Shown piece after piece: positions 22,327 through 31,837 of a DNA stretch of 64,000 nucleotides (positions are counted from its first letter, which is position 1; the number at the start of each line of letters is the position of its first letter). The notes under the pieces were generated by a model. That model was not told the origin of the DNA. It made no database searches and was given only the letters and a program-made list of their open reading frames with translations. The stretch comes from Hydrangea macrophylla. Lineage: Eukaryota; Streptophyta; Magnoliopsida; Cornales; Hydrangeaceae. Location: positions 51,149,649 through 51,213,648 of the forward strand of contig CM066988.1 in assembly GCA_033977485.1 (NCBI GenBank), in the 5' to 3' direction. Both the position numbers and the translations under genes were made by a program.

Positions 22327-22710
22327 GCAACATAAGTCCATGAGTGGCTGTTGATCTCTCATCTTTCTTCATGCAACATAAGTCCATGAGTGGCTGTTGA
22401 TGATCTTCCTTTCTCCTAGCAACATAAGTCCATGAGTGGCTGTTGATCTCTCATCTTTCTTCATGCAACATAAGTCCATGAGTGGCTGTTGATGATCTTC
22501 CTTTCTCCTAGCAACATAAGTCCATGAGTGGCTGTTGATCTTTCATCTTTGTTCATGCAACATAAGTCCATGAGTGGCTGTTGATGATCTTCCTTTCTCC
22601 TAGCAACATAAGTCCATGAGTGGCTGTTGATCTCTCATCTTTCTTCATGCAACATAAGTCTATGAGTGGCTGTTGATGATCTTCCTTTCTCCTAGCAACA
22701 TAAGTCCATC
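22327..22710 (+). repeat. 46-bp tandem repeat in 92-bp higher-order units
   Basis: GCAACATAAGTCCATGAGTG starts monomers at 22327, 22373, 22419, 22465, 22511, 22557, 22603, 22649 and a partial one at 22695. The 3' halves strictly alternate between type A (GATCTCTCATCTTTCTTCAT) and type B (GATGATCTTCCTTTCTCCTA), giving four 92-bp dimers. Confidence 0.95.
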
Positions 22711-22830
22711 ACTCTTCTCTTTCAATATCAAAACCTTAACTGCCGCAGGCCATCTCCGTATCCCTCATCATAAATAGAATGATACCTTTACTCCCATTTA
22801 ATGGACGTATTTCCTTCTTCCTAGCAGAGT

Positions 22831-23420
22831 ACATCATCCTCCGAGGACAGAAATAGACAGATACCAGCTCCCGGAGGCCCCAACCGGCCCTCTTGGATTG
22901 AGCGCCGAAAGATTTGATCAACCATGAGAGATTCAGAGATGGGTCCTGGTTCCCGATCAAGAAAAGAGATTCTCCGAGAACACCTACATCATCCCCCGAG
23001 GACCGAAGCAGACAGATACCAGCTCCCAGAGGCCCTGACCGGCTTTCTTGGATTGAGCGCCGAAAGATTTGATCAACCGTGAGAGATTCAGAGATGGGTC
23101 CTGGTTCCCGATCAAGAAAAGAGATTCTCCGAGAACACCTACATCATCCCCCGAGGACCGAAGCAGACAGATACCAGCTCCCAGAGGCCCTGACCGGCTC
23201 TCTTGGATTGAGCGCCGAAAGATTTGATCAACCGTGAGAAGTTCAGAGATGGATCCTAGTTCCCGATCAAGAAAAGAGATTCCCCGAGAACCCCAGAAGC
23301 CACAACCGCTCTCTTGGATTGAGCGCCGACAGATTTTGATCAACCGTGAGAGATTCAGGGATGGATCCTGGTTCCCGATCAAGAAAAGAGATTCTCCGAG
23401 AACACCTACATCATCCCCAA
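22831..23420 (+). repeat. 155-bp tandem repeat
   Basis: ACATCATCC marks unit starts at 22831, 22986 and 23141; a fourth unit is shortened to about 111 bp and ends near 23407. Units contain GATTGAGCGCCGAAAGATTT and GGTTCCCGATCAAGAAAAG and end GATTCTCCGAGAACACCT. Confidence 0.9.
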
Positions 23421-24065
23421 GGGTAAATACAAAAGATACTACCACTAGCCAGAACTGATTCCCGAAAGTCGGCCGTCAGGATCAATCAGAGCATCGCCCA
23501 CATCCAGATCTCCTGATTATCAAGAATTTTTTCACAGCTTTACCACAAGATCCCTCGGTCACCTTTGGCTATCATCTTCTAAACAAAGCGCATCTGATCT
23601 ATCTCACTCGTTCCAAAAGTTTGCCCCCAGACCCGGAGTCTTCTAAACATTGATGTCTTTATCCGAGTCATCCACCACATCACAGTTACAAACACTAGCA
23701 CAACACCAGCCCACTCGGAGTGGCACACCCCGTAACACCTACTCATATTAGGATCAGAACACTGGGCATGATAGGACTCATGTACACAATCATATCACGT
23801 TCATGCATTTCATATCACCCTTTTAGCATATCATCCGCCTGACTGTTATGCGTATGTGTTTGGTCTCTTTGTGCCCTGAACTACGTCCTGGTCTGATTCC
23901 CCTTGGGATACGTAGGCAGCTCATGCGGAGCACGACCAGTACTAACCTCAGCATCCTTGCATCTTTTGCAACGCTTTTTATCCTAAATCTATAGCCTCCA
24001 AAAGTCCTGTCTCTTCAAAGCTTTGGCACTCGCTTGCGACATGCGTTGCCTCGCAAGTTCACGCC
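23421..24065 (+). other. Non-coding interior of gag-only element, part 2
   Basis: No gene seen. It contains the third GAACTACGT..GATACGTAGGCA box (23877-23921) about 160 bp before the polypurine tract. Confidence 0.6.
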
Positions 24066-24079
24066 AAAGAGGGGCAAAC
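24066..24079 (+). promoter_or_regulatory. Polypurine tract of gag-only element
   Basis: AAAGAGGGGCAAAC directly precedes the 3' LTR start TGTAGACACC at 24080. Confidence 0.85.
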
Positions 24080-27000
24080 TGTAGACACCCCATTTTGTCG
24101 GCTATCAGATTTAGGAGACCCATAGCTTGGTGGTTCACAATGATCGTAAAAGACTCAAAAGGACTCTCGAAAGTCAGCTCTATCTCTCAGAATGCTCAGA
24201 ATGACCAAAATGCCCCTGAAAGCCCGAAAGCTCCCAGATTTGGACCAAAAGTTCTGGAAACATGCTACGTCGTAAGAAAAGCGATAAAATGAGTTTTTAA
24301 GAAAAATTGGATAAAATTGTCAGCTCCCAGAGACCCCCGGAAGTCCCGGAAGTTCCCGAAAAGTCCCCGTTGACCGGTTTGACCAAGGTTTGACCAGGTT
24401 TGATCAAGGTTTGACCAGGTTTGACCAAGTTTGACCGAAATCGTCCGAATCCACCGGAATCTTTTTTAATCATAAAAAGGATGTTAAAACAAGTTTCGAA
24501 AGAAGATCGAGCGAAAACATCAGCTCCCGGGAACTCCCGGAGGTTTCCAAAACTTCTCGGGAATCCCAGGTTTGACCAGTTTGACCAGAATTTGACTTTG
24601 GAACCGGGGCGCCGAAACAATTTTCAAGTATTTTTCATGGATACTAGAGGTCAATAGCTTTCCAACGGTATATCGCACATAATTTCTGGATTTAAAACGA
24701 ATTTATTATGAATTTCCAAAGGCGAAAAAGGCGATCAAATCAGCTTTTATCGCGAATACCGCGAAGCTTTTCAAGGTGACCTATCCCCAAACTATTTTTT
24801 ATGTAAAGTAGACTACATTACCTTTCCAACGGTATATCACAACCTCAATTTGGAGTTCGTATGCATTTTCTGTGAATTTCGGACGAAATAGGGCTATTCG
24901 CGAATACCGGAACATCAGGGGGCCTAAACAGCATTATCCAGACGAAGGGAGGAGCAGTGCCGCCGCGGCACTCCCCTTCAGAATAGTGTATTTTTGTAAT
25001 TAAGTTTGTGGTCCCATTTTGATTAATTAAAAGCCAAAACGACATAGTTTTATGATTTCAGATGTTTGGAGCCAATGGGAGTACTTTCTAAATCCCAAAA
25101 ACACCCCAAGTTGGCCTATATAAACACCCCATTACTCCTCATTTTAGGGGAGTCAAATGTGAGTTTTGGAAAAGTTTGGGGAGAGAAAGTTGTAGAGATA
25201 AGGTTAGAGTAGAGAGAAAAGAAGCTTTCTTCTTTGATTTTCAAAAACAAAAGTGAGTTCTAACTTTGTTTTTACTTCATTACTTCCATTTACTTCAACA
25301 TTCAATACTCCCAACCACCATTTTAGTGAGCATTTAAGAGAATGGAAGCTTCTTCCATGTCTAGTGTCATTACATATGAGTGAAACACCAATCTACAAGT
25401 CTCATGCTTTATGAATATCATCTATTGATCATTATCTACTTGCTTGTTTATTTATTGTTCATCTCTTCTTATCCCATTTCTTTTTTATTTTCTTTATTTA
25501 TTTACTAGTTCATCATCATCTAAGTGATGACATGAAGTTTGGGGTGAGTGAATCCTTATGGATAGTAGCTCTTGACCTCAAAAACATGTTTGATAGATGA
25601 TGATCATAACCTCAATACTTCCAAGGTATTCTTGGAATGTATTGAAGTTATGTTCAAAAATAAAATAAATCTCTCCAACAATCTTGGAGGTTCTTAATGA
25701 TGAGTTTGATGTAGGTATTCTAATTGGCTATAATCCTTATTGAATATTGAAAACATGTTTTCAAAACATCTATTTCAAAACCCCTCTCAATCCCTCTCAT
25801 TTGGTTTCAAGAAACAAAACTTTGTTTTTCTCCAAAATCTTCAAAACAATGAGTCAAAACAGTGAGTGAGTTGAGTTCAAAGATTTCTCTAGAACTCAAT
25901 ACTCAACATATGAATGCAAGGCCACTTGGAAAGTCTTCCTAACTCATTGGAGAACACCCATGATTTTTGGTTTGACTTGGAAGTACTTGGAAATGGTCCA
26001 TTTGGATCCCAACATTCCTTCCAAACATTCTGTTTTTGCTGTCACAGCAGCTAGGTCCACTTCCAACCTCTTTTACAGAAAACTTTTCCAAAACGAGTGG
26101 TCCTAACTTATTTTTCCCTTAACATTCAATGTCTTAGGGAGCTTTCTGTATAAAATGGGCCCTTAGATCATTCTTTTTCATTTTTTAAGATTTTCTAACA
26201 TTTCAGTCGACAGTACGGACTCTGTTTCTGAGTGACCTGTGTTGTTTATATGTTTTCTCTCAATCTGTCATAGCTATTCAAGATTGGCTTTTTGGGTTGT
26301 ATTCTAGACACAATAAGGAACATCTCCCTAAAAAATCATGCATTGAAAACATTCCTAACCCCTATTTTCAAATTTCCAAAGATGATGCTGCTGTTCTGTC
26401 CACTATTCACAGCAAGCATACCTTAACTTTCATTCTTTGATTTAATGCTTATATGCATTCCAAATTAGCTCATATCTTAGGAAGTAGTTCATACTACATT
26501 TGTATACATCCCATGTTGATTTAATCCATTCATTCATACACATTTTAGACTCCTAAGTCATTTTAGAAATCCATGTACACAAAACACACTACAACCTTTG
26601 CACATTTTTAGATACATACATTGCATTCATGCAAGATTTGGGTTTTTGTAACTCTTAATCTAAGAAGATTATAAGGAATGATCACGATCACACGTTCATG
26701 CTTCCCCTTGATCTAATCATCCTTTTTCATCCGTCCCGGGGATTGAGGGATCTTCTTTTCTCAAAGATTAACATGCATCATACTAGCTTGCTAAGCATAT
26801 TTAGATTTCTTGGTTTATTTGTTTCAATAACAATTCATGTCCCCCATTTTTTAGATTAGGAAGTCTTGATTATTTGATGCATGATTAGACGATTTTTCCT
26901 AGGTTTATTTGTGTGATCTTTCACTTTGCATTGTGTGATATTTAGCTTAGATCTTATGAATGATATCTTATCTTTAGATCTTCCATTTCAAATCTCCTTA

Positions 27001-27353
27001 TGTGATGTAATATACTATCATAGTATTATTTGTCGAACCATACATAGTATAAGATGATTATTTGGATGCTAATTGAGGCCCGTCGAAAGACGGGGCGAGT
27101 TAAGGGTGTTTTAGTCGCGACAAAGGCTCCTTCCTCTCTCGTACCAAAACCCCGAACCAAGTTCTTTGGTGATGAAGGGCCGGTGCCCTTATCCGCTTGG
27201 GTGAGTCAAAATTAGGTTTCTTGGTTCCTTAAAGACCAAGTGGCGACTCTGTATCTATTTTCAACAGACCATTCGTTTCCTTTCCTTGATTCAAATCAAG
27301 TTTCAAAAACAATCTCAAACAAGAGAGAAGTGGTCCGATTCCGCGTGTCCACA
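24080..27353 (+). repeat. 3' LTR of gag-only element (3274 bp)
   Basis: Partner of 13512-16809 with few substitutions and one 24-bp length difference near 24955-24975. Ends TGTAGACACC and GTGTCCACA, followed by CCCCC. Confidence 0.96.
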
Positions 27354-28099
27354 CCCCCCAGGCTTTGTATGTTTAATTAATGAAAAAAGACCCTTGAGGT
27401 CACCCTTCCATCAACTTTGTATATGTGCCTTTTTTGTACTATCCGTATTTGCTAGTATTCGTATGATTGTGGCCGACCTAACACCTGCCTTAGCAAATGC
27501 TTTAGGACTGTAACCAACAGAGCACCTAGTCAGATGGTGTGATTCCCTGTTTTAGCCTTTCTATATTCCCCTTATTCCCCTGCCCCCCAAGCATTTTGCT
27601 AAGGCGGGAGTATGGGAGTTCGGGAGTAAGTGGCCGTAGGGAACCGACCTGGGACATGGGTAGTCGCAGGTGCGTTTTAAGCTTTGCCATCGTCGGCCAC
27701 CTAGGGGTTCGGCCCCGTCGTTGGTTGGACCTAGGCGAAACTTTAGTTAATTTCCTGTTTAGGTGTAGAACCCTCTTGCCCCCGGGACCCCTGTTAAGGC
27801 GAGGGCGTGCTGGGGATCAACCATAGGAAACCGACCTGGAACATGGGTGGTTGCAGGGTCCTTTGGTGCCTGGGTTTGGAGCCCGAGGTCTTTTTGTGCC
27901 TCGGGTTAGGCCCGAGGTCTTTTGGTGCCTCGAGGTTAGGCCCGAGGTCTTTTTGTGCATTGTACGATGTACTGACAGGAGTAAGTCTTCAAAGCAAACT
28001 TTTCAATTTTATTTAAAAGATAACAACCTGTAACAACTGTCCCATCAGGGCTACATGAAAAGAATTTTCCTTATAATACTAAATTCCCGTAGCCAGGTG
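27354..28099 (-). other. 3' region of Tat element between pol and inner insertion
   Basis: Resumes the Tat element after the nested insertion. The first 50 bases complete the 3' UTR of antisense gene 2. Two roughly 200-bp diverged tandem copies (27580-27680 and 27778-27870: AAGGCG..G..GTGCTGGG, GGAAACCGACCTGG.ACATGGGT.GT.GCAGG) follow. Next come three short units of about 37 bp with GCCCGAGGTCTTTT.GTGCCTCG (27870-27960). No gene is seen. Confidence 0.65.
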
Positions 28100-31000
28100 C
28101 TACAGGTAATACTTGCGGAGGTGTTGCACGTTCCAAGGATGGGTGAGATCATGGCCGTCCATGCTTTGTAGCCAGTAGGTTCCCGGTCGGTTAACCCGAG
28201 TTACTATATACGGTCCTTCCCAGTTTGTTCCCAACTTCCCATGGCTTGGGACTCTGGTAGACTGGTTTACCGCCTTAAGGACGAGGTCCCCGACTTGGAA
28301 GCTACGATGCTTCACCTTACTATTGTAATACCGCGAGACCCTTTGCTTGTAAGCTGCCACTTTGAGATAGGCCTGGTCTCTTTTTTCTTCCACCAGGTCT
28401 AGTTCTGTCCTGAGGGCTTCTCCATTATCTGGGTCATTGAAGGTAGCCACCCGGTATGTGGGCAGCTCGAGCTCTGTGGGGACTACTGCCTCGAAACCAT
28501 ACGTCAAGGAAAATGGGGTTTCGCCCGTAGCTGCTCGGGGTGTAGTGCGGTAGGCCCACAGGAGGGTCGGTAGCTCTTCAGCCCACTGGCCCTTCGCGCC
28601 TTCAAGCCTTGTCTTGATCGACTGTAATATTGTCCGATTGGTCACCTCGGCCTGGCCATTAGCTTGCGGATGCTCGGGAGAAGAGTAATGATTTAATATC
28701 CCGTAGCCCGAGCAGAGCTGTCGGAAGATGGGTGTGTCAAATTGCCTTCCATTATCACTGATCAGGACTCGTGGGATACCGAATCTGCTGAGGATATTTC
28801 GTTCCACGAAGTTTTCCATTTTCTGCTCGGTTATCGTTGCTAAGGGCTCGGCCTCCGCCCACTTGGTGAAGTAGTCAACGGCTATCACAGCAAACTTAAC
28901 CTGCCCTTTTCCTGTTGGTAAGGGACCAACAATGTCGATCCCCCATTGGGCGAATGGCCAAGGACTATGGACCGGGGTCTGGAGTTCTCCCGGTTGATTT
29001 ATCATGGGAGAATACCGTTGGCACTTGTCACACCTTCGAACGTACTCCTGTGAATCTCGGGCCATGGTTGGCCAGTAGTATCCTTGTAGTAGAGCCTTTC
29101 TCGAGAGTGTCCGACCTCCCACGTGGTTCCCGCACACACCTTCATGAATCTCAAATAGTATTGCTTGAACTTGTGTAGGATGAACGCAGCGGAGGTACGG
29201 GATAGTGAATCCTCTTTTGTAGAGGACACTGTCAAGAATGTGGTATTGCGCCACCCGGTACCTGACCCACCTTGCTTCCTCTTTGTCGTCTGGCAGCCCT
29301 CCTGTTGTCAAGAATGTCACGATTGGATCCATCCAACTGGGCCCTAGAGTGACCGGGTCGACCTCCATGCCTTCTGAGTTGATCACACTTGGCTCGGGCA
29401 GGAATTGTACCCTTATCCCGGGCAAGTCTGACTCAGACGACGAGGCGAGGCGAGCCAGCCGGTCAGCTCTGGTGTTTTCTTCTCTAGGTATCCGAGTGAT
29501 GGAGAATCCTTGCAGCTGTTTGGAAGCCGTCCGGACGAGGGCTAAGTAGGCTACCATGCTATCTTCCCGTGCTTCGTATTCCCGGTTTACCTGATTGACC
29601 ACGAGCTGCGAGTCGCTGTAGCTCTCGACTTGTTGTGCACTCATTGAAATGGCTAATTGAAACCCGACAAAAAGGGCTTCATACTCGGCCTCGTTGTTGG
29701 AGGCACGAAACCCGAACCTTAAAGCATATTCGAGCTGGATTCCGTCGGGGGTAGTCAAGATGATCCCGGCCCCACTACCTTGCTGGTTAGAAGAACCATT
29801 GACATGCAGTACCCAAGTGGGGATGCCGGATAGCAATCCGGGCGGTAAGGCCGGAGGCTCGGGTTCTTCGACCGGGTCTTCAGGGTACGTAAACTCGACC
29901 AAAAAATCTGCGACGGCTTGTCCCTTGGTTACCGTCCGGGGTCGATAAGTTACCTCAAACTCTTTCAGTTCCAAAGCCCACTTGACGAGCCTCCCGGATG
30001 TGTCTGGTCGAGAGAGAATTTTGTGGAGAGGCTGATCGGTGAGTACTACAATGGCATGGGCCTGGAAGTATGGTCGGAGCCTTCGGGCTGAGGTAATGAG
30101 GGCGAAGGCCAATTTCTCGATGTGGGAGTATCGGCTTTCCGCGGACACTGGATACTGTATCCCGTGCTCTTCCCGAATAAGTGCCGAGCTAACCGCCGAC
30201 GATGACACTGCCAGGTACAGGAACAGTTCCTCTCCGGCTGTAGGTGTTGACAATAAAGGAGGTGAGGCCAGGTACTTCTTGAGTTCCTGGAATGCCTCCT
30301 CGCACTCCTCCGACCATTGAAAATCTTTGTGGAGAATTTTGAAGAACGGCAGGCACCGATCAGTTGCTCGGGACACGAATCTATTTAGTGCGGCCACCCA
30401 TCCGGCTAAGCTCTGAACTTCTTTTGTTGACTTAGGTGACCGCATGTTGATGATAGCCTGAATTTTGTCGGGGTTTGCTTCGATTCCCCGTCTGCTGACT
30501 AGATGACCGAGGAACTTCCCGGACAAAACCCCAAAGGTGCATTTGGTCGGGTTCAACCTCATCCTGAACTTTCTCAAAATGCTGAAGGCCCCGGCCAGAT
30601 GCTCGAGGTGATCGGGTTCATCCCGGCTCTTGACCAAGAGATCGTCCACGTACACTTCCATGGACTTTCCGATGAGGTCTCTGAACATGAAGTTGACCAG
30701 GCGCTGGTAGGTAGCCCCGGCATTCTTGAGATCGAAGGGCATAACTCTGTAACAGTACGTGCCTTGGTCGGTGATGAACGCCGTCTTCTCTTCGTCCCTG
30801 GGGTACATGCTGATCTGATTATACCTCGAGTAGGCGTCCATGAACGAGAGGAGTGAGTGGCTTGCCGTCGAGTCAACGAGGAGGTCTATCCTGGGCAGCG
30901 GATAACAGTCCTTGGGGCAGGCCTTGTTGAGGTCGGTGAAGTCCACACACATCCTCCATTTCCCGTTGCTCTTCTTGACTAGGACAACATTGGCCAGCCA

Positions 31001-31804
31001 ATCGGGGTAGTGGACCTCCCGGATGGAGTTAGCTTTTAGGAGCTTCTCGACTTCCACGCTTACTGCCGCTTGTCTCTCGGAGGCCATGCCCTGCCTCTTC
31101 TGCTTCACTGGGCGGCAGTCCGGGCTGACGATAAGACGATGGGACATTATCCGGGGATCAATCCCGGGCATGTCCTCATAGCTCCAGGTAAAAACGTCCT
31201 GGTTTTGCCTCAGGAACTGGGTCAACTTTTCCTTCAAGGTGGGCTCCAGTAGTGCGCCTATGTTGACCATGCGGCCGGGGTGTTCTGGATCCAGCACAAC
31301 TTGCTCCAATTCTTCCATAGGCCCTATCATGTCCCTCTGGTCCCGGGGATCCATTTCTTGGACGTTCAGTGTTTTGGTGATTGCCCCCCTGCGCAACGAG
31401 CTAACATAACAACTTCTAGCCGTGGTCTGGTCTCCTTGCAAGCGTCCAGGTCCCTGGGGATTCGGGAATTTCACGGTTAAGCTGTATGTGGAGACAACTG
31501 CTTGGGCCCTGTTGAGGGTCGGCCTCCCGAGGATGACGTTGTAGGCCGACGGGGCCTCCACTATCACAAAATTGGTGAGCATGGAAACCTGCTGCGGGTA
31601 GGTCCCCATGAGAACTGGGAGTTCGATCGTGCCGAGCGGTTGAGTGCTGGAGCCGTTGAATCCGACCAGGGGAGTAGCAACTGGCCGGAGCCAATCCCGG
31701 TCAATCCCGAGTTGGTCGAACGCTGCTGTAAACATTATGTCGGACGAACTGCCCGTGTCGACCAGTACCCTTTGGACCATATAGTTAGCTAGGGAAAGCG
31801 TCAC
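28100..31804 (-). CDS. pol: Tat pol polyprotein: PR, RT, RNase H, second RNase H, integrase
   Basis: A 1234-residue open frame. Protease DTGS is at residues 16-19. Reverse transcriptase runs from about 225 to 420 with the VDDLL active site (Y385-D388). A degenerate first RNase H (about 520-640) lacks the usual Asp in its YLAVS segment, and a second, Tat-type RNase H starts at about 662. Integrase has the zinc ligands H887, H894, C925, C928 and the catalytic D957, D1017, E1053 with the standard 35-residue D-E spacing, then a C-terminal domain with NWEGPY. In the second RNase H the first catalytic Asp is Asn669 (HVNG), which should disable it. The reading frame is the same as the 3' part of gag and is separated from it by a UAG at 31838-31840. 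The ATG at 31804 may not be a real start, because pol is expected as a Gag-Pol fusion. Confidence 0.93.
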   Translation of the reverse strand: MTLSLANYMVQRVLVDTGSSSDIMFTAAFDQLGIDRDWLRPVATPLVGFNGSSTQPLGTIELPVLMGTYPQQVSMLTNFVIVEAPSAYNVILGRPTLNRAQAVVSTYSLTVKFPNPQGPGRLQGDQTTARSCYVSSLRRGAITKTLNVQEMDPRDQRDMIGPMEELEQVVLDPEHPGRMVNIGALLEPTLKEKLTQFLRQNQDVFTWSYEDMPGIDPRIMSHRLIVSPDCRPVKQKRQGMASERQAAVSVEVEKLLKANSIREVHYPDWLANVVLVKKSNGKWRMCVDFTDLNKACPKDCYPLPRIDLLVDSTASHSLLSFMDAYSRYNQISMYPRDEEKTAFITDQGTYCYRVMPFDLKNAGATYQRLVNFMFRDLIGKSMEVYVDDLLVKSRDEPDHLEHLAGAFSILRKFRMRLNPTKCTFGVLSGKFLGHLVSRRGIEANPDKIQAIINMRSPKSTKEVQSLAGWVAALNRFVSRATDRCLPFFKILHKDFQWSEECEEAFQELKKYLASPPLLSTPTAGEELFLYLAVSSSAVSSALIREEHGIQYPVSAESRYSHIEKLAFALITSARRLRPYFQAHAIVVLTDQPLHKILSRPDTSGRLVKWALELKEFEVTYRPRTVTKGQAVADFLVEFTYPEDPVEEPEPPALPPGLLSGIPTWVLHVNGSSNQQGSGAGIILTTPDGIQLEYALRFGFRASNNEAEYEALFVGFQLAISMSAQQVESYSDSQLVVNQVNREYEAREDSMVAYLALVRTASKQLQGFSITRIPREENTRADRLARLASSSESDLPGIRVQFLPEPSVINSEGMEVDPVTLGPSWMDPIVTFLTTGGLPDDKEEARWVRYRVAQYHILDSVLYKRGFTIPYLRCVHPTQVQAILFEIHEGVCGNHVGGRTLSRKALLQGYYWPTMARDSQEYVRRCDKCQRYSPMINQPGELQTPVHSPWPFAQWGIDIVGPLPTGKGQVKFAVIAVDYFTKWAEAEPLATITEQKMENFVERNILSRFGIPRVLISDNGRQFDTPIFRQLCSGYGILNHYSSPEHPQANGQAEVTNRTILQSIKTRLEGAKGQWAEELPTLLWAYRTTPRAATGETPFSLTYGFEAVVPTELELPTYRVATFNDPDNGEALRTELDLVEEKRDQAYLKVAAYKQRVSRYYNSKVKHRSFQVGDLVLKAVNQSTRVPSHGKLGTNWEGPYIVTRVNRPGTYWLQSMDGHDLTHPWNVQHLRKYYL

Positions 31805-31837
31805 TACTAGCGGGTCGTCGTGGGGGCAGTGGAGGCC

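Larger units (their letters stand above)
13512..27353 (+). mobile_element. Gag-only Ogre/Tat-like LTR element nested in the Tat element
   Basis: Two 3.3-kb LTRs (TGTAGACACC...GTGTCCACA), a tRNA-Arg-like primer site and a polypurine tract AAAGAGGGGCAAAC define the element. It sits in a C run: CCCCC on both sides (13507-13511 and 27354-27358) is the target duplication. The 7.3-kb interior has a gag reading frame but no protease, reverse transcriptase or integrase; the rest is minisatellite arrays and poly-A tracts. It must have been mobilised by proteins from another element. Gag's Cys-His-His-Cys knuckle and the large LTRs place it near Ogre/Tat. Confidence 0.95.

Noticed and set aside
22327..22710. 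Regular 46-bp repeats that could be read as a CRISPR array
   Set aside because: The DNA is plant nuclear, the units are continuous with no unique spacers, and they lie inside an LTR element interior.
29000..31800. Numerous plus-strand frames of 60-117 residues across pol
   Set aside because: Shadows of the 1234-residue pol frame.
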